Source: Autumnicola lenta (lineage in GTDB: Bacteria; Bacteroidota; Bacteroidia; Flavobacteriales; Flavobacteriaceae). Taken from it: a DNA stretch of 64,000 nt. Made by a program: the position numbers and the translations under genes. Where the stretch lies: positions 122,787 through 186,786 of the forward strand of contig NZ_JAVRHO010000006.1 of NCBI RefSeq assembly GCF_031846515.1. The letters run 5' to 3'. The notes under the pieces were generated by a model. It did not search any database. It saw only the letters and a program-made list of their open reading frames with translations, and was not told the origin of the DNA. Of this stretch, positions 51,174-59,821 are shown piece by piece. Each line of letters opens with the position of its first letter. The first letter of the stretch is position 1.

Positions 51174-52598
51174 ATGAAAAGATATATAATTGCTATAACA
51201 GCATTCTTGAGCTTATGGTCCTGCCAGACCGATGAGGAGTACGAGAATCTTAACAGGGATCCAAAAAATCCTACCGAGGTAGCTTCAGACTTTCTTTTTA
51301 CAGCAGCTACTGTAAGTTTATCGGACAACATGGCTAGTCCTAACGTGAACGACGGACTTTACAGATTTCTGGCACAGTACTGGACAACCACCACTTATCT
51401 TGATGAACCCAACTATAATTTAACATCAAGGAATAATCCAGATAATGTGTGGTCCGAGATTTATAGAGATGTTCTTTATGACCTAAAAGACGCACGTAGT
51501 ATTGTAATGGAAAATGAAGAATTAAGTCAGGCTGAAAAAGATGCTCGATTAGGGCAAATAGAAGTTATTGAAGTATATGCCTGGCATGTACTGGTTGATA
51601 CTTTTGGTGATATTCCATATTCCGAAGCATTGCAACCTGATAATTCTCTACCTGTATATGATAATGATCAGGTTATTTATGAAGACCTTATAAACAGATT
51701 GGAATCAGTAGATGAGCTTCTTTCAGCGGGTCAGGGATACACTACCGCCGATGTAATTTACGGAGGTGACATGGATCAATGGTTAAAATTTGCTAATTCT
51801 TTAAGCTTAAGACTAGGAATGAGAATTTCGCAATCTAATCCTCAACTTGCTCAGTCTACTGTAGAAAGTGCTGTTTCAGACGGAGTTTTTACATCAAACG
51901 GAGATAACGCAACTGTAGAGTACTTAGGCACCTTCCCTAATACAAACCCATTATGGGAAGACCTTGTACAAAGCGGACGATCGGATTTTCTTGCATCTGC
52001 AACCATTGTAGACTATATGAATGAGCTTAACGACCCAAGACGTATGTCATATTTTGATGACAATATTAGTGGCAGATATTTAGGTGGTGTTTACGGGGGA
52101 AGTAATAACTATTCAGCCTATACCCACATCGGAGATCCGTTTTTAAACCCTACAAGAGAAGGTATTCTTCTTGATTATACTGAGGTTGCATTTAATCTTT
52201 CCAGAGCAGCTGAAATTGGCTACTCTGCAGGAGGTGATGCAGAATCACATTATGAAAACGCTATTACGGCATCTATTATGTACTGGGGAGGAAGTGAAGC
52301 TCAGGTTACCGCATACCTTGCACAGCCTGTAGTATCTTATGATGGATCTGTTGACCAGTTTGCATTACAGTACTGGATTGCCATGTTTGACAATCCTTTC
52401 CAGGGATGGTCCATTTGGAGAAAATATGATGAGCCGCAATTAGTGTTACCAGAAGAATTCGGAACTCCAGTACCATTAAGGTTTACTTACCCTGTAGATG
52501 AACAGAATCTTAATGAAGACAACTATATAGATGCATCAGAAGCCATAGGTGGGGATGACCAGCAAACTCCGGTTTTCTGGGATGTAGATATGGAATAA
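51174..52598 (+). CDS. SusD/RagB family surface lipoprotein
   Basis: 474 residues from ATG 51174 (MKRYIIAITAFLSLWSCQTD). The lipid Cys17 is followed by TDEE, an acidic stretch that fits the surface-export signal of Bacteroidota lipoproteins. SusD-like features are TPR helices (WSEIYRDVLYDLKDARSIVM, YAWHVLVDTFGDIPYSEALQ, WLKFANSLSLRLGMRIS) and the C-terminal substrate-binding region. It resembles the SusD/RagB subgroup with GDIPY motif. It forms the lid of the SusC channel. The gene starts ten bases after susC. Confidence 0.93.
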   Translation: MKRYIIAITAFLSLWSCQTDEEYENLNRDPKNPTEVASDFLFTAATVSLSDNMASPNVNDGLYRFLAQYWTTTTYLDEPNYNLTSRNNPDNVWSEIYRDVLYDLKDARSIVMENEELSQAEKDARLGQIEVIEVYAWHVLVDTFGDIPYSEALQPDNSLPVYDNDQVIYEDLINRLESVDELLSAGQGYTTADVIYGGDMDQWLKFANSLSLRLGMRISQSNPQLAQSTVESAVSDGVFTSNGDNATVEYLGTFPNTNPLWEDLVQSGRSDFLASATIVDYMNELNDPRRMSYFDDNISGRYLGGVYGGSNNYSAYTHIGDPFLNPTREGILLDYTEVAFNLSRAAEIGYSAGGDAESHYENAITASIMYWGGSEAQVTAYLAQPVVSYDGSVDQFALQYWIAMFDNPFQGWSIWRKYDEPQLVLPEEFGTPVPLRFTYPVDEQNLNEDNYIDASEAIGGDDQQTPVFWDVDME

Positions 52599-52618
52599 TT
52601 GCTTTAAACAACATTAAA

Positions 52619-53788
52619 ATGCAAAAAATGAAAAATATACAATACTGGGGTCTTTGCTTATTTATCGCAATAGGCCTGGCTTCATGCGAAAATGAAGAAG
52701 ATGACTATTTGGTAGATAATTACAAAGACGTTGGAGGTTATGCGAAAATAACAGATCGCAGTCTTAGCCGCTTTGACACCAATGAAGACCTTAACATAGA
52801 TTTTATCACTGCGGAAGGCGTTACAGCTGAATCTGTAGAAATTATTCAGGATGGTGAGGTCATAGGAACTGCAACAGTATCCGGAGAAAGTGCATCTTTT
52901 AATTCCTCTATATTAGGAGACTTTATGTTTCCTGATGATGATGGAGTAGATGAAGAAGAAGGAGAGTATGATATTAGAATCAGGACGACTTATTCGAATG
53001 GAAATTTTTCAGAGGATCCGTTCACAGTATCAGTAAGTAAAGTTCTTTCTTTAGGGAACGCAGGAGATGAATACAGTAATCCAACTGAAACAACCATTGA
53101 TAGTCTGTCATCTGTTGAATTGGCTTATGAAATTAATACTTTTTCTGCACCTATAGATGATGTAACCCTCATGTTCAAAAAGAATGAAGACGGCACCTAC
53201 ACTGGCAGCGGCGCTGACCTTTCTGCCGAAGGTGGATATATTGAGTTATCTGATACTGATTATGAGGACCTTGATTTAATGGTTAATGATACTTTATATT
53301 ATCAAATTACTGTCACAAGTGGAAGTATGACAGATGTAGTTGAATCTATGGTTGCCATTACTCCTAAAGCATTTACTACATCAAATAATGTTACTCTTAC
53401 CGATGATCCACTTCTTAATCAGTTAAACCTTTCTACAGGAGAGATTTCAGCTGAAGGTAACGAAGAAGGTGAAATCAGATTTTTGGAACCTACTGGTTTT
53501 GAGGTAATAAATGATGCTGGTATTTCTTTTGTAGAAGTAGATGATGATTTCTTTGGTGATGCTGATGTATTAACTGCACGAGCAGCTTTTGAAGAAGGTG
53601 ATCCTATGACTTCAGTATCAAACCTGGAAAATGGAGATACTTTTGTTTACAAAACCACCAGGGAAGTTGAAGACGAAGACGAAAATGTGGAAACGTTCAA
53701 CTTCTACGGAGTCTTTAGAATTGGCAATGTTACTTCTGTAGACGGAGAAGTAGTAAGCTATGAAATTGAATACGCTGAAGGATACTAA
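52619..53788 (+). CDS. SusE/SusF-like surface lipoprotein, glycan or ligand binding (putative)
   Basis: 389 residues. Signal peptide with lipobox GLASC (Cys23), then ENEEDD, the same acidic export signal as the SusD partner. The rest is very acidic and strand-rich, with repeated Ig/FN3-like segments (about 35-130, 140-240, 250-385); no enzyme motif was seen. A second ATG at 52628 gives an equally good start. Its position third in a susC-susD operon suggests a ligand-binding accessory protein. I do not recognise the exact family. Confidence 0.75.
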   Translation: MQKMKNIQYWGLCLFIAIGLASCENEEDDYLVDNYKDVGGYAKITDRSLSRFDTNEDLNIDFITAEGVTAESVEIIQDGEVIGTATVSGESASFNSSILGDFMFPDDDGVDEEEGEYDIRIRTTYSNGNFSEDPFTVSVSKVLSLGNAGDEYSNPTETTIDSLSSVELAYEINTFSAPIDDVTLMFKKNEDGTYTGSGADLSAEGGYIELSDTDYEDLDLMVNDTLYYQITVTSGSMTDVVESMVAITPKAFTTSNNVTLTDDPLLNQLNLSTGEISAEGNEEGEIRFLEPTGFEVINDAGISFVEVDDDFFGDADVLTARAAFEEGDPMTSVSNLENGDTFVYKTTREVEDEDENVETFNFYGVFRIGNVTSVDGEVVSYEIEYAEGY

Positions 53789-53810
53789 ATTCTTTTTAAG
53801 TTTAGATTTT

Positions 53811-53837
53811 AAAACCACCCACTTTGGGTGGTTTTTT
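53811..53837 (+). terminator. Terminator of the susCD operon
   Basis: ACCACCCA (53814-53821) pairs with TGGGTGGT (53825-53832), three-base loop, flanked by AAA/TTT and followed by a T run to 53837. It is 23 bases after the last gene of the operon. Confidence 0.93.
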
Positions 53838-53871
53838 ATTTATCAATTATTCAAAACGTAATTTTAAAAAC

Positions 53872-53879
53872 TATCTTTG
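53872..53879 (+). promoter_or_regulatory. -7 element of the rlmB promoter
   Basis: TATCTTTG, an exact TAnnTTTG match, only four bases before the ATG at 53884. Transcripts would have almost no leader, or start within the first codons. Confidence 0.55.
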
Positions 53880-53883
53880 CCTT

Positions 53884-54624
53884 ATGAATGAAAAAGAAAC
53901 TAGCAGAATTTTTGGAATAAGAGCAGTTATTGAAGCTATTGAAAGCGGAAAAAATCTGGATAAAATTTACCTTCAAAAAGGTCTTTCCGGAAATCTTATT
54001 AAGGATCTGGAGGATAAAATTAGACAAGGAAATTATAATATTTCTTACGTCCCCGTGGAAAAGCTGAACAAGCTAAGTAAAGGTAACCACCAGGGTGTTG
54101 TTGCCAGTATATCACCGGTAGAGTTCAAAAGCATGGACGAAGTTGTAAAGGATGCTTTTAATTCCACCTCTACTCCACTCTTCCTACTACTGGACCAATT
54201 AACAGACGTCAGAAACTTCGGCGCAATTATTCGAACAGCGGAATGCTGCGGCGTAAACGCAATCATTATACCTGAAAAAGGAGGTGCACCACTTAATGCT
54301 GATGCGGTTAAAACCTCTGCCGGTGCAGTTTTTAATGTCCCTATATGCAAGGTTAATCATATTAAGGATGCTGTTTTTTATCTCCAGTCTTCTGATGTTC
54401 AATTAGTGGCCGCAACTGAAAAAACAAACGATACCATTTACGACATCGACCTTAAGAAACCTACTGCCATAGTTATGGGAAATGAAGCAAAAGGAGTAAG
54501 TAGTTCTATTTTAAAAACAGTTAATCATCGTGCCAAATTGCCGATGATGGGAAAAATAGAATCCTTAAATGTTTCTGTTGCCTGTGGAGCCATTTTGTAT
54601 GAAGTGGTAAGGCAGAGGTTGTAA
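53884..54624 (+). CDS. rlmB: 23S rRNA 2'-O-methyltransferase RlmB (TrmH/SpoU family)
   Basis: 246 residues from ATG 53884; a start at 53824 would run through the terminator of the previous operon. It methylates the ribose of a 23S rRNA guanosine (G2251 in E. coli) using SAM. The N-terminal L30e-like substrate-binding domain spans about 1-75 (RIFGIRAVIEAIESGKNLDK). The SPOUT knot domain spans about 95-245, with LDQLTDVRNFGAIIRTAECC, VMGNEAKGVS and KIESLNVSVACGAILYEVVR, the three SpoU motifs. Confidence 0.93.
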   Translation: MNEKETSRIFGIRAVIEAIESGKNLDKIYLQKGLSGNLIKDLEDKIRQGNYNISYVPVEKLNKLSKGNHQGVVASISPVEFKSMDEVVKDAFNSTSTPLFLLLDQLTDVRNFGAIIRTAECCGVNAIIIPEKGGAPLNADAVKTSAGAVFNVPICKVNHIKDAVFYLQSSDVQLVAATEKTNDTIYDIDLKKPTAIVMGNEAKGVSSSILKTVNHRAKLPMMGKIESLNVSVACGAILYEVVRQRL

Positions 54625-54651
54625 TTTTTTCAAAGGAATTCTTTAAAGGTT

Positions 54652-54777
54652 GTGGAGATCAAATGGATGGGGAGATGAAATGGATGTGGAGATGAAATGG
54701 ATGTGGAGATGAAATGGATGTGGAGATGAAATGGATGTGGAGATGAAATGGATGTGGAGATGAAATGGATGTGGAGA
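54652..54777. repeat. 17-bp tandem repeat, about 7.4 copies
   Basis: The unit GTGGAGATGAAATGGAT starts at 54652, 54669, 54686, 54703, 54720, 54737 and 54754, with a partial eighth (54771-54777). Units 3 to 7 are identical; unit 1 has one change (ATC for ATG) and unit 2 one (GG for GT). The 17-base period excludes coding use. It lies between rlmB and a rhomboid gene. Confidence 0.97.
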
Positions 54778-54794
54778 CGCGCTATAGCGCGTCT
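54775..54794. repeat. Perfect 20-bp palindrome at the end of the tandem array
   Basis: AGACGCGC-TATA-GCGCGTCT, fully symmetric and far richer in G+C than its surroundings. It begins within the last partial 17-bp unit. It resembles the REP-like palindromes seen in Bacteroidota and cyanobacteria. No T run follows, so it is a weak terminator candidate only. Confidence 0.9.
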
Positions 54795-54810
54795 GTTCTC
54801 TGTTAAAGAT

Positions 54811-55584
54811 TTAAAAATCTTTATCTCCTTCCTTCTCCTGATTTGAGTACTTATAATGATAAGTGTATTTTAATTCTTCCGGCTCAGGATCTTCGATAAA
54901 ATTCCCATTTTCATCAAAATGCTTCATAAAATCATCTTCCTCCTCTCTATATTCGGGCTTCTCCCACTCATATTTAGGAGGCTTTGCAATATTTTTTCTG
55001 TAAATCAGAGAAAGAAAAAATCCGGAAATAAGACCAGACAAATGTCCCTCCCAGGAAATTTCCGGATCTATAGGGGTAACGTACCATAACATCCCTCCGT
55101 ATAAGAAAACCACTATTAGTGAAAGTGCAATAAGCCTGTAATGCCTGGAAAAAACCCCTTTAAAAAATAAAAAAGAGGCGAGAACATAGATAATCCCACT
55201 TGCACCAATATGATTAGCTTCCCTTCCAATAAGCCAGGTTAATAATCCCGAAGAAAGCAAGCCCAGAAAAAGAACCTGCCAGCTTATTTTTCTATAGAAA
55301 TAAAAAAGAGCCATAGAGAGGACAAAAAGAGGAATGGTATTATTGAACAGGTGTTTTATCCCGGAATGAATAAATGGAGAAAAAATCACTCCTCTTAAAC
55401 CTTCGACTTTACCCGGTCTTACACCAAAATTGTTAAAATCGAAGCCAAACCTTATTTCAAACCAAAATACGATCCAGATCACCAAAACGAAAATAACAGG
55501 ATACCCTATTACCCCGGGAGAAAAAGTGAATGGCTGGGACTGTTTCAAAACTTTGGTTTTAAGATCAATATTACAAAAAAGCAA
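54811..55584 (-). CDS. Rhomboid family intramembrane serine protease
   Basis: 257 residues with six or more membrane helices. The active site is Ser129 in NHIGASGIIY (GxSG) and His181 in SWEGHLSGLISG; HSGIKHLFNN (about 73-82) is the conserved His/Asn loop of the oxyanion site. It cuts membrane-anchored substrates near their helices. The hydrophilic C-terminal tail of about 60 acidic residues is cytosolic. It is divergent from rarA. Confidence 0.93.
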   Translation of the reverse strand: MLFCNIDLKTKVLKQSQPFTFSPGVIGYPVIFVLVIWIVFWFEIRFGFDFNNFGVRPGKVEGLRGVIFSPFIHSGIKHLFNNTIPLFVLSMALFYFYRKISWQVLFLGLLSSGLLTWLIGREANHIGASGIIYVLASFLFFKGVFSRHYRLIALSLIVVFLYGGMLWYVTPIDPEISWEGHLSGLISGFFLSLIYRKNIAKPPKYEWEKPEYREEEDDFMKHFDENGNFIEDPEPEELKYTYHYKYSNQEKEGDKDF

Positions 55585-55635
55585 CCAAACCTCTTCCTAA
55601 TGAAAAGTTGTCATCATAATTATTAATTTAGCCAA

Positions 55636-56910
55636 ATGAACAAACCATTAGCAGAACGATTAAGGCCGAAGAAATTAGAGGATTATTTAAGTCAGCAGCA
55701 TCTTGTGGGAGAAAAAGGTGCTCTTAAGCAACAACTGAAACAGGGAATTATTCCTTCAATGATTTTCTGGGGCCCTCCCGGAGTTGGAAAAACCACCCTC
55801 GCCCATATTATTGCCGAAGAATCGAATCGACCTTTTTTTACGCTTAGTGCAATTAGTAGCGGAGTGAAGGACGTTAGAGAGGTTATAGAAAAAGCCAAAA
55901 AAAGTGATGGACTTTTCACAACGAAGAGCCCTATCCTTTTTATAGATGAAATTCACCGCTTTAGTAAATCTCAACAGGACTCTCTCTTAGGAGCAGTAGA
56001 GAAAGGCTGGGTGACTTTAATAGGCGCAACCACAGAAAATCCAAGTTTTGAAGTAATTTCGGCACTTCTCTCCAGATGCCAGGTGTATATATTAAAACCG
56101 TTTAGCAAGGAGGATCTCGTAGCTTTGCTTCAACGTGCCATGAAAGAGGACAGCATAATAGCCTCCAAAAAAGTCAAATTAAAAGAAACAGAGGCGTTAT
56201 TGCGACTAAGTGGCGGAGATGCCCGTAAGCTTCTTAATATATTTGAACTACTGGTGACTTCAGCTGAAAACGGAGTTGAAATCACTAACGAACTCGTTTT
56301 TGAAAAGGTTCAACAAAATACTGTCCTCTACGATAAAACCGGAGAGCAACATTATGATATCGTTTCGGCTTTTATTAAGTCTATAAGAGGTAGTGATCCT
56401 AACGGGGCAGTATACTGGCTCGCACGTATGATAGAAGGCGGTGAAGATGTTAAATTCATTGCCCGTAGATTATTAATATTAGCAAGTGAAGACATAGGAA
56501 ATGCAAATCCCACAGCACTTGTCATCGCCAACAACACTTTTCAGGCGGTAACCACTATTGGTTATCCTGAAGCCCGGATCATATTAAGCCAATGTACTAC
56601 TTATCTTGCCACCTCTCCAAAGAGTAATGCAGCTTACATGGCAATTAATAATGCTATAAGCGTAGTAAAGAAAACGGGCAATTTATCTGTTCCTATGGCT
56701 ATAAGAAACGCTCCTACAAAATTAATGAAAGACTTAGGTTATGGAGATAATTATAAATATGCCCATAACTACGAAGGGAATTTTGCAAAGGAAGAATTCT
56801 TGCCTGAAGAAATAAAAAACACTAAACTGTATGAGCCGGGTCAAAACCAGCGGGAAAATGCACAAAGGGAATTTTTAAAAAAACGCTGGAAGAATAAGTA
56901 TGACTACTAA
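55636..56910 (+). CDS. rarA: Replication-associated recombination protein RarA (MgsA) AAA+ ATPase
   Basis: 424 residues; acts at stalled replication forks, related to eukaryotic WRNIP1. Motifs: PLAERLRPKKLEDYLSQQHL (N-terminus), Walker A FWGPPGVGKTTLA (about 45-57), Walker B ILFIDEIHRFSKSQQDSLL (about 100-118), sensor 1 GATTENPSFE and sensor 2 LSGGDARKLLN. The C-terminal tetramerisation domain has GSDPNGAVYWLARMIEGGED and ASEDIGNANPTAL. Its stop overlaps the convergent hypothetical gene by four bases. Confidence 0.96.
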   Translation: MNKPLAERLRPKKLEDYLSQQHLVGEKGALKQQLKQGIIPSMIFWGPPGVGKTTLAHIIAEESNRPFFTLSAISSGVKDVREVIEKAKKSDGLFTTKSPILFIDEIHRFSKSQQDSLLGAVEKGWVTLIGATTENPSFEVISALLSRCQVYILKPFSKEDLVALLQRAMKEDSIIASKKVKLKETEALLRLSGGDARKLLNIFELLVTSAENGVEITNELVFEKVQQNTVLYDKTGEQHYDIVSAFIKSIRGSDPNGAVYWLARMIEGGEDVKFIARRLLILASEDIGNANPTALVIANNTFQAVTTIGYPEARIILSQCTTYLATSPKSNAAYMAINNAISVVKKTGNLSVPMAIRNAPTKLMKDLGYGDNYKYAHNYEGNFAKEEFLPEEIKNTKLYEPGQNQRENAQREFLKKRWKNKYDY

Positions 56911-57755
56911 TCCTGAATCCGATAAACAGTTTTTATCATTTCATTTCTATTTTTATCAAAATACTCTACCACAAGATTTCCTTCAGTATCGAAATATGCC
57001 AATCCCTGTTTAGTAATTGAAGAATAGATAAAGCTATCCTGTCCTTCAGATTTTATTAGAGACGCAAAAGGCTCTGCCATTCCTTTCTGAAAGAACGAAA
57101 ATCCGGAATTACTTTCTTCAAGGAAATAAACGGCATTATCAAGAACATAGTAGTCACCATTCTCCTCAGTAACTTCGTTTCCCGTCACTTCTTCTTCAAT
57201 CTCTTCATCCTCCTGTTCACTCTCTACGGCAATTTGCGGGTTTTCCCCTGGGATTTCAGTTACCACTTCACCCCGGACAGCAGCTACTGCTGTAATGGCA
57301 TCTTTGCCAGAAGTCTCAGCGTCCTTCTCCGCATACTTGTATTCTATCTCTTCCAATGATTTAAATGCTTCCCTTAAAGCTTCGTGATGTGCCGCTTTAA
57401 ATTCTTTTTCTCGACTTGTACCTTCTTCAGTTCGAAAAACAACCTCTCCATTGCAGTTTTCTAATAAAACTACAAGCTTAGTGACAAAAAGGTTAGAATC
57501 TTCCTCAACATTGGCATATAAACCTAAACAAACATTAGCTTCAAGATCGAATGGTTTTTGCTCGGACTTCATTAAGGTTTTGAATCCATTTTTTTCAAAA
57601 AGAAATTTTGTCAGGGCATTTAACTGGTATTCATTTGGAGTATCTAAAAACCCAAAAGACTCAGGAACAACTACATATTTATATTCATTGAGGTTTTGCG
57701 CTTTAACTGTTGTTAGGGTCAAAATAAGAGCAATGCTCAAAATGGCAATTTTCAT
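56907..57755 (-). CDS. Secreted conserved hypothetical protein
   Basis: 282 residues. A signal peptide (about 1-19, ending VKAQ) is followed by an alpha/beta part (about 20-150: YKYVVVPESFGFLDTPNEYQ, LNALTKFLFEKNGFKTLMKS). A Glu-rich linker (about 180-200) leads to a C-terminal beta-rich part ending in EMIKTVYRIQD. The first part looks like the conserved Flavobacteriaceae periplasmic proteins of unknown function. It lies 53 bases after the DUF5723-like gene and may share its transcript. Confidence 0.7.
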   Translation of the reverse strand: MKIAILSIALILTLTTVKAQNLNEYKYVVVPESFGFLDTPNEYQLNALTKFLFEKNGFKTLMKSEQKPFDLEANVCLGLYANVEEDSNLFVTKLVVLLENCNGEVVFRTEEGTSREKEFKAAHHEALREAFKSLEEIEYKYAEKDAETSGKDAITAVAAVRGEVVTEIPGENPQIAVESEQEDEEIEEEVTGNEVTEENGDYYVLDNAVYFLEESNSGFSFFQKGMAEPFASLIKSEGQDSFIYSSITKQGLAYFDTEGNLVVEYFDKNRNEMIKTVYRIQD

Positions 57756-57808
57756 ATATATGTTTTTTATCAGGCAACCTCTTCATTGATGCAGGTGATT
57801 GTTTACTT

Positions 57809-59218
57809 TTAATTATCCTTAAAGATAAATTGCATCCCGAATTGAAGAGAAGTGCTGTTGGCTTTTGCGAAATTAGGAAATCCCAGCAAATTATTTGCTG
57901 CCAGATAAATATTAAAACTCCCAAAGGTCCTGTGAGCCATTAATCCTACGTTTGTAAATGAATAATCATCAATTGTATAAGCCGCCCGGAAACCAAACTT
58001 TTCGGTTATAAGTTTATCGTAATATGCCGTCATGGATAATGCTATTCCTTTAGGGCGGTTAACCCCCGACAGCAATAATCCGGCAGCGTTCATGTATCGG
58101 GCTTCCTTTACAAGACGGTAATTACACGGCAGGAAAGCTCTTCCGAAGCCAAATTCCATAGTTGTGTTAAATTTAACAGGTCGCCAGGTCACATAAGGAT
58201 CTTCTAAGGTTTCGTCCTGTAAATTTGCGTCCACTTCATCTTCAAAAATGTCCCAGTAAGGAATAGCCTCTGTGTTTTCCTGTTCAGGAAATAGCGGTTC
58301 AATACCTTCAGTTTCGTAACTCCCGTAATAGCGATAATTTTCTACATCTGTTCGCTGAAACATAATACCTATGTCCTGTACCGCACCCGTAACAATAAAT
58401 TGTTCATTTACCTTATAAGTAGCACCAAGATCTAAACCAACACCTAAGTTCCCACCCAACATAGAACGCTTAAGTAAATCGGCAGCAGCCTGATCTACAG
58501 TATTGTCTTCCTCATCTCTTAAACTGGCAAATCCCGAGGTATTTACCACAATATCAATTTCTGAGGCGGTCTGCCGGTAAAATCCATTCCCACCCTCGTT
58601 AAGGGTAGTCGTAAACGTTCCCTGGTTATTTGTGCTCTCCACGTTAAAAATACCCGAGTAAAGCTTAGCTCTGGCCCCAACAGTGAGCTTGCTGTTAAAT
58701 TTATAATTTAGGCCTAAATGGTAAACTGTCAGCACTTCTGCAGTAAAAGCGGCCTGAGAGAAATCGAATGGTTGATTTATATAATTTGTATTTCCTTCGT
58801 TTGCCAGAATAGCAAGATCTTTCGGAAAATACGCAAACACATCTGTTTCCTGATAAACTCCGGCAGATAAATAATTTTGACGATTAAGCCTCCAACCAAT
58901 GGATAAGATTTCCAATTGCTCATTTACAGAAAAATAATCCCTGTGAGTAAGTTTACGTATTGCATTTCTTACCCGTAGATTTACATTGGGATTGGAATCA
59001 TCAAAAATATCGAAAGCTGTTACACCGGTAGAACCGGCAGAAAGATGTACCTGTGAAAGAAAAGGTATTCCAAAATGTCCACGGAAGCTTATTTCCGCTC
59101 CCGGATTGCTCATCAAGGTTTGCGGAAGACCGTCTACATTATAAAGCAGCGGCTTATTTTGAGAAAATAAAGATAGTTGTATTGAAGAGAAAAAAAAAAA
59201 GAAAATCAGTCCCCGCAT
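57809..59218 (-). CDS. DUF5723-like outer-membrane beta-barrel protein
   Basis: 469 residues. Signal peptide (about 1-19, ending LFSQ), then many amphipathic strands with Gly-aromatic pairs to the C-terminal LQFGMQFIFKDN. The start LLYNVDGLPQTLMSNPGAEI with NPG resembles the DUF5723 (PorV/PorP-like) outer-membrane proteins of Bacteroidota, some of which serve gliding or type 9 secretion. Two bases separate it from the lipoprotein gene upstream, so the two proteins are probably partners. The family call is moderate. Confidence 0.72.
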   Translation of the reverse strand: MRGLIFFFFFSSIQLSLFSQNKPLLYNVDGLPQTLMSNPGAEISFRGHFGIPFLSQVHLSAGSTGVTAFDIFDDSNPNVNLRVRNAIRKLTHRDYFSVNEQLEILSIGWRLNRQNYLSAGVYQETDVFAYFPKDLAILANEGNTNYINQPFDFSQAAFTAEVLTVYHLGLNYKFNSKLTVGARAKLYSGIFNVESTNNQGTFTTTLNEGGNGFYRQTASEIDIVVNTSGFASLRDEEDNTVDQAAADLLKRSMLGGNLGVGLDLGATYKVNEQFIVTGAVQDIGIMFQRTDVENYRYYGSYETEGIEPLFPEQENTEAIPYWDIFEDEVDANLQDETLEDPYVTWRPVKFNTTMEFGFGRAFLPCNYRLVKEARYMNAAGLLLSGVNRPKGIALSMTAYYDKLITEKFGFRAAYTIDDYSFTNVGLMAHRTFGSFNIYLAANNLLGFPNFAKANSTSLQFGMQFIFKDN

Positions 59219-59220
59219 AG

Positions 59221-59769
59221 TTAAAACTCAAACTTGAAAAGTCCTTTAGAAGCAAATTCAAGATCGCCGGTAAAGGCTTCTTCATTTGTTTGGACTTCAA
59301 GTTCGACAACCATAGTAATTGAATTCTTCACTTGCTCGATCCTATCTGCTCCCATCACTTCAATTCTTTCGGTTGACACCGGATTATCAGAACTCCCGGG
59401 GGAAATCGGATAATTTATGCTAAACTGTTTTCTCCCTGAAGCTGACAAAAAGTGTACTCTGCTAACGAAAGCCTGAGGGAAGGTATTAATATTTCTGAAA
59501 TAAAACTCTACAGAATTTAAATCATTTTGAATATAATCGTCGTCTAAAAACTCCAGTCTTACTGTATCTCTAATAACCGTATGAATATCCTTAGTGACAG
59601 GATCCACAAAATCTGCTTCTCCTACCGTATATAATACAAGATTAGATTGGATATCCGGGCTTAGAACAATGTCATTTGCCTGGCCAAAATCCACATCTTT
59701 CACACAACCGGTAAGGAACACCCCACAACAGAGAGTTATAATGTGAAATAAGGCTGCATTCTTCTTCAT
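59221..59769 (-). CDS. Hypothetical lipoprotein, partner of the DUF5723-like protein
   Basis: 182 residues. The signal peptide ends in the lipobox LTGC (Cys22). The rest is a beta-rich domain (NLVLYTVGEADFVDPV, DTVRLEFLDDDYIQNDLNSV, ITMVVELEVQTNEEAFTGDL). No enzyme motif was seen. The acidic-after-Cys signal is weak (VKDVDF), so it may face the periplasm. It is translated just before the barrel gene, with a two-base gap. Confidence 0.72.
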   Translation of the reverse strand: MKKNAALFHIITLCCGVFLTGCVKDVDFGQANDIVLSPDIQSNLVLYTVGEADFVDPVTKDIHTVIRDTVRLEFLDDDYIQNDLNSVEFYFRNINTFPQAFVSRVHFLSASGRKQFSINYPISPGSSDNPVSTERIEVMGADRIEQVKNSITMVVELEVQTNEEAFTGDLEFASKGLFKFEF

Positions 59770-59821
59770 AGCTTTCTAAGCTCTAGAGTAATATGCAACG
59801 AACTTAACAAAAGTTTAGTTT

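Noticed and set aside
54652..54777. Possible CRISPR array
   Set aside because: The units follow each other without unique spacers and are only 17 bases; no cas genes are nearby.
57735..57755. Copy of the same motif at a gene start
   Set aside because: It is the coding start MKIAILS of the secreted hypothetical protein; such starts produce this string by chance.
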